Assembly: GCA_012845835.1 (NCBI GenBank)
Contig: JABAKD010000024.1
Coordinates: 3,655,374-3,719,373, forward strand
Source: Undaria pinnatifida
Taxonomy: Eukaryota; Sar; Phaeophyceae; Laminariales; Alariaceae
DNA: 64,000 nt
Reading direction: 5' to 3'
Part shown: in pieces, positions 12,701 through 21,700 of the stretch
Layout: every line of letters begins with the position of its first letter
Numbering within the stretch: the stretch's first letter is position 1
Position numbers and translations under genes: made by a program
Notes under the pieces: model-generated
The model's database searches: none
What the model was told of the DNA's origin: nothing
Seen by the model: only the letters and a program-made list of their open reading frames with translations

Positions 12701-15700
12701 GAAGATCCCCACCGGTTGATTGCTGAATGGTTCGGGACAATGTAATCAGCGCCCGGGTAAAAGTACCCGTTGGGCCAACGTCAAGGCCCCACAGCACCCG
12801 GGAAGTATAAGGCTCCATCCCCGGTTCAGAAACCCTTTCAAACCCTCACAACTCCAACAGAAAACAATGATCCCCCTAGTCGATACCGACTAGCACGGTG
12901 TGGAAGCCTCACCCACATAGGCTGATCGCTGATTCGCTGGGGCTCATGTAGCCAGTGCCCGTGGAGAATTAACCCTCGGGCCAACGTCGAGGTCTCACCG
13001 CACGCTAAGAGGATAAGGCCCCAAATCCCCGGAGCCGAACTCCGTGCATAAATCTACAAATCCGACAACCCGGGGGTGAAAGTGGTGATCCGCCGAGTCT
13101 ATACCTCCCCCTGCACGGTGTAGAAACCCCTACCCCCATGCGCTGATTGTTGTTTGACTGGGGTTCGTGGAGCAAGCGTGTGGCGAGAGTTTCTCCTCGT
13201 GGCCACGTCGAGGTGCCGCCGTGCCAGGGGAGGATAGTATCTTATTGCCAGATCAAATATCCTTCCACACTGTATTACTCCAACAATCCGGGTGACGAAA
13301 CCGGCGAAGTCTCGGGTCGGTAACGTCGATAACGCCCCGCATGGCGTGGACACCACACGTCCCTATCGGCTGATCGCTGATTATCGGGGGCTCATTGGGC
13401 CATCGTGCTGCGAGAGTCGCTCCGTGCATGTTCCTTATCACCCGACATACGTTAGATGCACGGGAGGTCGGACCAAAGCAGATGACGACGACGAACCAAA
13501 GCGTATATGCTGTTGTCTCGGTTGCTCGCGATGCTCTAGATTGCTGTCCAGCCAGGTAAAACCCCCCACCACATCCAGGGCAAATGCAAGAAAATGCACC
13601 TCATGTTTGTACAGCTCTTATTCTGTAGTATTGCATGCTTTTATTCGCCATCTGACAATGTGCAGAGTGGGTGTCAATAATGCGTAATACGCTAAAATAC
13701 CCGAAAGCCCAGACTACAAAGAGTAAATGCGCGAAACAGTTTGTCCAACCGCCAACAACTACGAATGCTAGATGTGCGCCCATGTCCCCCTGGCCCTACT
13801 ATCCTCTCGAGCTACCACCGCCAAGCCCCCCCTCATGTGGATGCGTGCTATGATAGAGGCAGCGCCTTTAACTAAAATATTTAGTGAATGACGCGGCCCC
13901 TTGACCCAAATTTGTCGGAATGTCACTCTTGTTTTCCAATATTGACGGGGGTTTTTTATCTAAGCCATGGGTGTGTCTACAGGTCGGTCTTAACGATACG
14001 TACAGCACTCCAGTCTTTGATGAAATTTCGGCGAACGTTTTATCGAAATATGCGAAGGTTGAATCTTCCCGAGAACGAGCCTCAGTTGGCCCGCAAAACA
14101 ATCGCCTACCCCGCAGAGAACCGTTACTACAGCAGCAATGCTGGCGGAAGACACCCGCGTGGTTGTCCCACAGGAGTCGGCCTTACTCGTAGACACGTGT
14201 CGGTGCCTTGGAGAGCGCAATCCGTCACCGACTCGTCGCGCCACAACGCCCAACGTGACAAACGTCTCAGCTATAATAGCCGTCAGCGAGCTCGTTCGAT
14301 CGTCCGCCTCGGTGCGATCACTTTGTCAACTCGACGATGAGAGCTCAGCAGCTCACTTGTGCATTCTGCGATCAGCCATGACTTGCCAATGACATTGGGA
14401 ACGGTCCTGCTGAGTCTCGTGCGCTCGCGAGTGGTGGCGCAGCTCGAGCCGTGCCTCTGCCCGATCCTCTACAGTTACACCCTTGCACTTAAATTTTAGT
14501 TTTTTCCATAAAAAAACTGAAAAGCCTAAAGGCCAGTTTTTTCCGGGGGTGACATGTTTAATTTTTTCCCGAAAAATTGAAAAACCGACAATGTCGGTAA
14601 AAACCGAAATATTAGTTTCGTCAGTAACGACCTTAAGTCGAATGATACTGTCAGGTTACTCGAAAATTTGTTTTTCGGTGAGTTTTGTAGCTCTTCAAAG
14701 GAGATAGGCTACGGTAAGGGGATGACCTTTTGGGGCATTTTTTTGCGGTCGCTCGGGGTCACTCGCGGCAGTAACCCTGTTCCTTTCGCGAGCTCACGCT
14801 TTCGCGCTGTTGTCGTTTTTTAATATGAATCAGCAATGGCATGGCAAGCTACGCTTTGGGAAAATGAAATCGCCTAGAGCCTACTTCTCCGTGACGTAAA
14901 GAACCATTCGTGCGAGTATTGAGTTGTTCTGCGGTAGCTCCGCCAACTATTCTTTGACCAAAGTGCCGGTTTTGAAAGCAGCTCCCGGCCGTATCTCTTG
15001 AAGTATGGTGTCCATTGACAACCCGACGTCGTCGTTCGATAGCCATATGCAGAACAAGAAAATGTAGGGAACCTTTTTGTAAATGGCACCCTTCGTCGTG
15101 TCGAGCAGGCGTGAAACGTTCGTTAAAGAAAACCGCTGGTTCGGGGGGGGGCTATCGTAGAATCAGTCTAATTATAGAATGATGGCTCAGACACGGTCCA
15201 GAAGATGGGGACGCGTGCTACGATAGAGGTATCATTTGTCGTGTCAAATTGGTTCCTAATGCCGGCGCCCCTTAACCCGAAATCGTCGGAAACAGAACGT
15301 TTTTTTTTGCATGATTTTTGTGGGTACCTCGGCCATGGGGTTTTTTCATGCGGTACCAGTTATATGTTTTCCCCAAATCAGTTTCTGGGAGAGGGCTCGA
15401 TCTCTTAAACCGAGGAACTTCGGAAAAAAATTGCGGTGCACCTCTATCGTAGCACGCGTCTGGGGTTATATCATAACACCCCCCCCAGTAATTGCATGCC
15501 GTCGCCTCAAGTGAGGTGCCGGTGCTTCAGATAAAAAATGGAGAAGCTCTCTCTGCCGTCGTAGCCTTTTTTCACCGCAGGTACTTCAGAACAAGCATCA
15601 AACGCCAACCGCTGTCTACATGAAACACTGGCTTTTGTGCTGCTGCGTGTATGTTTTGATGCGCGCGGAACGTTGTGAGGTGTTGCCGCCCGGATACTGC

Positions 15701-18700
15701 TATCATCGGTCGTGGAATGGAGAGCGTCCCCCGCCGTCTCGCTCTTCTGTGGCTCTAACCTCATCACCCCTCCCTTCGAACACGACTTCTCCCACCCCTA
15801 ACCATCGGTTCCATCCGACTCCCTTCCCCTCTATAATATGTCAAAAGGCCGACGTAAACCAACTCAGACTACGTGACTGCCCGCCATTTCCGCTATGTCA
15901 CACCCCACCGTGATCGCCTTTCAAAACGTGCAGACAGGACTGGGGTCGAAAACATCAATCGAGCGAATGAAGAGGACGCTCACGGCCGAAGGATTCGCGA
16001 AGAGCCGCTGGGATCACATTGTGTTCCGATTTGAGCCAACGTTTGCGAGCCAGCACCTCGCTTCTGTCGGAAATTGGGATTCGGCCAGGCGGGAAGTTGT
16101 TCGAAAAGTTCTTCAAGAGGCCAGGAAAAATTTCCACGTACACCCAAGGCCGTGGTGAGTACCGCCATAGGCGCCGCGTTAGATGTATGATGCTTAACAG
16201 TGCGCTAAGGTGCGCTTCGTCTTTTTTCCTGCGGCTCCTTTCATGAGCTCTCTCCCCCCCGCCTCATTCCACACGACAGAAAACACTTCGAGAAAAAGGT
16301 ACGTAGGCCTATCTCGATGAAGGCTTACAAGGCGGAGGCACAGAACGATAACGAGAGGATTCGGTAAGAGGCCCGGGTCACCCTAAGGGCTCATGGTTTC
16401 AGCGATACAGAGAGGAACCAGCGCGAGGGGCTGTACATGCCCGATGCCTTTATTTTGTTTCGGTTTCACGATGTGCCTGGTGTTTTAAAGCTATATCTAT
16501 ATCTATAGACTATCTATAGACTATTCAGGGCCGATTTTGAGCGTGGCTCGAATTCGGTATTGCAACTCGAGGTATAATACTATGACAATATTACCTACGG
16601 TAGTCTCACTCAAGAAAAAAAAAATTCAAGCACAAACGAGATTCCATGAATATTGGGTATACTAGGTATGAAGAGCTCCGTCGGTCAGACAGTTGTTTTG
16701 GGCAAGAAGTACAACAACGACTCTATCATAGCACGCGTTTACGTACAGGTTAGGCTCCAGTATCGACTGAATGTAACGATCACGTGTGTCACAGTTGCAT
16801 GTCCATACTTGGTATGTATGCGTGGCCTGGTTATCACAAGCAGTACAAACGGATACGACCATGTATCGATAAACATACGACAAAAAATTCGAGCCGTAAG
16901 CTCGACCAGTTAAGCGAGTGGGTATGTCACCTGGTTCTTCATAAACAGCACTATGATCAAACTGTGATAGCGTTTGGTCCTGTGCTCTCAGCCATATTCA
17001 GTGTTGTTTATTGGACCAAAGCCACTTACGGTGGAGGAGGTCTCTTTTAGGACCTCCTTGTGCAGTGAATCGATCGGGGTCACTCGCGCCAGTGACCCTC
17101 CTCTTCCTTGGGGTCTTAGACTCTCGTGCTGTTTGGGTTTTTCCAAATGAAAAGCCAGAACCGGATGGTTAGCTAGGCCGCGCGAGACAGATTGTCTAAG
17201 TTTTAACGCGGTTTTTGTCCGTGGGGCACAGAGTCTCGCGCGAGTATGATTGCTCAGACCCGGCAGTGTATCGAAAAAGGGAGTATGTTATAGCACAATA
17301 CTACCGTTGACTTGATATTTTCTGCATGTTTTCGTCCAGGAAAGCTCGATCCTGGAATACCTAGCTCTCCGACTTCCAATGAGCTTGCGCCGAGCTGCGC
17401 TGTCAGAGCTTGCATCGCAATCGGTCTTCTTGTGTGGTGTTCTTACTGTTTCAAGTCTGTGCCAGACCCAGGCTACGGTAGGGGGGTCCCCTTTTGGGCC
17501 TTTTGTTTCAGTGGCTAGGGGTCACTCGCGCGAGTAACCCCTTTGTTCCTATGCAATCTTACGTTTTCTTTATGTTTTACATTGACGAAATCAATCCGCA
17601 ATGCAAAGGTGATCTAAGCTGCGGCAAACCAAGTTCCTAAACCATCTTCATCCGAGTGGCTCAAACACACCAGTGAAAATGGGGGTACCCCCCCTACCGT
17701 AGCCTTGGTCGCCATACCTGCTACCTGGTCGGAATTTTGGTCGAGAGGACTTTTCGTTTTTCCGTGCTTGTAAATCAACCGGGAGACCCTCAGAATTTGG
17801 ATTGATGTGGTCGAGTTCTTGTCGTATTTCGGTGCTTTTGTAAATCATTTTGTGGCTTGTTGTGTGTTACTTTCTCATTTTCCGTGCTATTAAATAATTT
17901 CTTGGCGTGATCTAGGAGTTTTTATTTTTCCCTGCTTCGTCTTCTGTGGCGAATTTCGTCCGTGTCAACTGGAAAAACCGCCGAGTTTTGCGCCTTCCGT
18001 AAACGGTGCGATTCTAGCCTAGTGCACATCAAGCGTATCAAGGTACGCCCGGCGAAGCCACACAACCTCACACCACAATTACCCAATCGTTTATCAGATA
18101 CCTGGCGTTCGGTGACGAAAACAACAAGAATAGTAGCTGCTAAGGCATACCATATATAATCCTTCCAAGATAGGTATACCATCCCCATCACTAGTGGTGT
18201 GTTTCTCAGGGGGGGGGGGCGAGGCTTGAGCGGCGGGCATGGAATGGGTCGTTGACATGGCATAGCAGCTAGCTGCCGCTTCGTTGGCTGTGGAGCCAAT
18301 TTGCATCTACCTTTCTTTCAGTAATTATTCATTGAGGCAGGGATTAATCTAGTATTAATAACTATTTCACGGCTCCTTGGCATCGGAAATTGCCGTTTGC
18401 AGTACATGCGTGTTCATTCTTAGATCTGTCGATGTTAGCCTCGTTGGCGGCCCTGACTAGGCCGCCGTCCAAGACCCCTTGTACACGAGTACAACATTGA
18501 AACGCGTTGGATCAGGGTATACCATATGCGTATAATATATGGCTTCATCCCCATGGAAACATTTGGTTGGAAACGTGACGTTTGATCGTACACGCCCCGT
18601 TCCGTGTAGTCCTTTCACTCACAGCATCCCATCCTGCCAAGTGCAGCACAGTAGAGACATTGCAGCGGACCTCGACAACTAGCTTTGCATCTATAAATAA

Positions 18701-21700
18701 ATGCGTGAATGCATGCGGGTCTGTTTGCGTATTCGTTTATGACAATGTGCTGTTTACCCTCCGACAAAGTTCGATGCACGTTGCAATATAATACACTACC
18801 AGGTAGACGATACTAGTGCTTGCGTTGTTCAGCCTGAGACCATACAGGCCCACCCCACTCTTCAAGTAAGCTGAGAGACAAACGAAGTATAGAGATCTAC
18901 AAGCAGAAGATTCGTTTGATCATGAGTGCCTTCCCGATCACAAGGAAGAGAATAGCAGAACGGGACGGGGGGGTATAATCGGGCGGAGACAGGGCAAGAT
19001 GGTGGTGTCGTGAACGTCCGTGGTATGTACGGGTATGGCAATCCTTTTCTGATCCCACTCTCCATACAGCTGATAAAGTCGCTATGCGTCGTTATGTATA
19101 TACAAGAGTGTCAAGTTATACAATTAAGTGCCTGGTATACAATATGAAAATTAAAATACACTCCAGCTGTGAGATCGAATATTTTGTCGAAACTCATCTT
19201 TGCAAACTGTGTGTGATACTCCGATCGCGCGTATTACGGGTTGTGTGTCCTCATTGAGGATATAGGTCGGCGACACCCCTTGCAACTACAGTGTAGCTAT
19301 CAGGGTCAACAGGGTGATGTTAGGTAATCTGTGCGCGGAAACTATAAAACCCGTTTCTGAGGGGGACAAAATCTGACAGCTGTGGAAGGAAATGCATCAG
19401 TTTATCAAGTGAATCCTGTTCGAATAACCGGCGAGAGGAGGGCGGCGTTTTGAAGGACGTGGGGGCCTGATTTTGATCAAAAGGGAGGCGGGAGGGAGGG
19501 ACAGGTGGAGCAGCTCAATTTGTGCGTGAAAACTGTAAACCCCTTCTTGTGGGTGTGTGGCGGGGGGGGGGGGGCTTTAGGTCGCATATATGTAGGGGTT
19601 TGCTATACGCGTGGTGCTAGGTCTAGGCGATGGTGCGGGTGATGGGGAAGGAGGGGGCGTTGGGGGCGGGAGGGGGGGGAATTGCCGCAGCGGCATGGAC
19701 GGCTCTAAACCGATAGTGAGGCAATATCCACGGCGTGGAAGTGTTTGTTTCTCTGGCAGATTTCGATATTGGGTGGAGCGTTGAGCAAGAGAGAGCGAGG
19801 GGAATAAAAAAAGGGGGGGGGGGGAGGAGGGCGGAGATGAATTGGAGCTACGGCATGGGTGGCTAGAAGGATAATGAGATGATATCAGTTGGCTGGTAGT
19901 GTTTACTACTCTGGTAAATTTTTATTTCAGGTGGTGCGTTTGAACAAGAAAGATCGGGGGGGGGGGGGGGGTTAATATGTGCGCGGAAACAATAAACCCT
20001 CAAAGGTTACTAATCTGGCGGTTGTAGCAAGAAGACACTCCTTTATATCGCCCGCCTGGTAATGGTATTATTCTAGAAGGTTTGATGTTACATGTATTAT
20101 GCAACCCAGTTCTTAAGTGTAGTAAACAACGTGTCCAAAGCTTCATAATTTGTTTTGTAGGCACAATCATGTAGATACCAGTGCTTTCTGACATCGCTAA
20201 TCATATGTGCTGGTACTGCATGTATGCCATTATCTACCATATTCTTGTCTGAATTACTCTACCTGTATCTACTGTAAATATTGAACTCTTCTTGCAGCAC
20301 TCATAAACGACTGGTTACCAGTGGTGTCTTACAGAACAGGAGCGACAACACATATATATGTTATTGGCCATGTGTGGTGTACTGCCCGACTTATTTTCCC
20401 AACACTGAGAAGGCGCAAATTAACACATTGTTGTATGTCCGTTGCCGTCACTATCGTCTGGTCTATCTATAGCAGCGTGCAACTCCACATTTTTACGTTA
20501 CTTTTATTTATAGTGTTTTTTTTGCCTTTACGCCGTGTCATTTGACATGGAGATCCGTGAAAAAGCTTCAAATCTCTCCTAAATAAATACGAAGTATACC
20601 CATTACGTTTTCACTCGTGTATCGGACTCTATCGACAATAATATGGACATGTTCCTCATGCCGCGTATGTATTATATTGCTATTTATGAGGGCAAGATGG
20701 GTTAGGAAGTTTGTCAACTTTTTACGCGTAGCCAAACAGATGCCCGCATTTCCTATGTAATGCGTACATGTAACGTCGTCGGCAGGACAAACAACGAGGG
20801 AATCTTATGCCGTATTAACATTACTATGACCTGTTTTGTCCAGGTACGACGACAATCTGGAATGCGCCTTTGCCCGCGACCGGCTCAATTTTTCCGTGCA
20901 TGTTCGCATGGGCGATAGACGCGCGTTTCAGGCGGGAACGTTGGAATACTTCAATCTTTTGGAAGCTTTTATGGGCACCGTCTCCTCGGAGGTGGTAAAC
21001 AAAGGACTGGAGCCGCCGCTGTTCCACGTATTCTCTGAAACTTTAATGCCGTGTCCTTCGTCGGAAACGGGACTGTTCGACGAGTTCCCTTGGTGGCCAG
21101 TCGTGCGTGATCAGGTTTGAACGATGACACTCTTATGCGTGTTTTCCCTCTGACATGGTTCCGCAGCTCAACCCTGATCACTCCTGCGTCGTACGTATCA
21201 CATAATACAGGATTTATAGTTTCCGCTCACAGATTGAGTTGCCCCCCCCCCCCTCCTCCCCCCCGCCGCCCCCTCTTGTTCAAACCCAGCCCCCCATGCC
21301 CCTCGAACGCCCGCCCTCTCCTCACCGGTTATAAGACTTGCAGGATATAATTGATAAACTGATCAATTTTCCTTCCACAGCTGTTAGATTTTGTCCCCCT
21401 AAAAAAAACGTGTTTAATAGTTCCCACGCACAGACTGATTAGCATCACTATGATGACCATGGTAGAAGCTACACTGTAGTTCCAAGGGGAGTCGCAGACC
21501 TATATCCTTAATGAGGACACACACCCAGTAATACGCGCGATCGGAGCATCACACACAGCTTGCAAAGACGAGTTTCGACAAAATCTTCGATCTCACAGCT
21601 GGAGTGCATTTTATTTTTATGACAATATCTAGAAGAGCCAGTAAGAAAAAGACACCCCGAATAGAAAATGACCAAATAAATGAGCAAAATAGTATTTCTT

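Larger units (their letters stand above)
14701..15500. mobile_element. F3 MITE with F14 and F1 inserted into it
   Basis: The F3 left part (14701-14916) ends in TTCGTGCGAG. After an F14 element (14921-15168) the F3 sequence resumes with GGCTCAGAC and is again split by an F1 element (15210-15460). The last F3 part is a degraded C-rich end near 15480-15490. Confidence 0.65.

Noticed and set aside
12380-13430. CRISPR-like or gene-coding repeats
   Set aside because: Units of ~200 bp with no constant short repeat and no conserved frame; this is a satellite in a eukaryotic intron.
16715-16745. Another complete F1 MITE
   Set aside because: Only a right-end match (ACTCTATCATAGCACGCG) is visible; no left end at the right distance.
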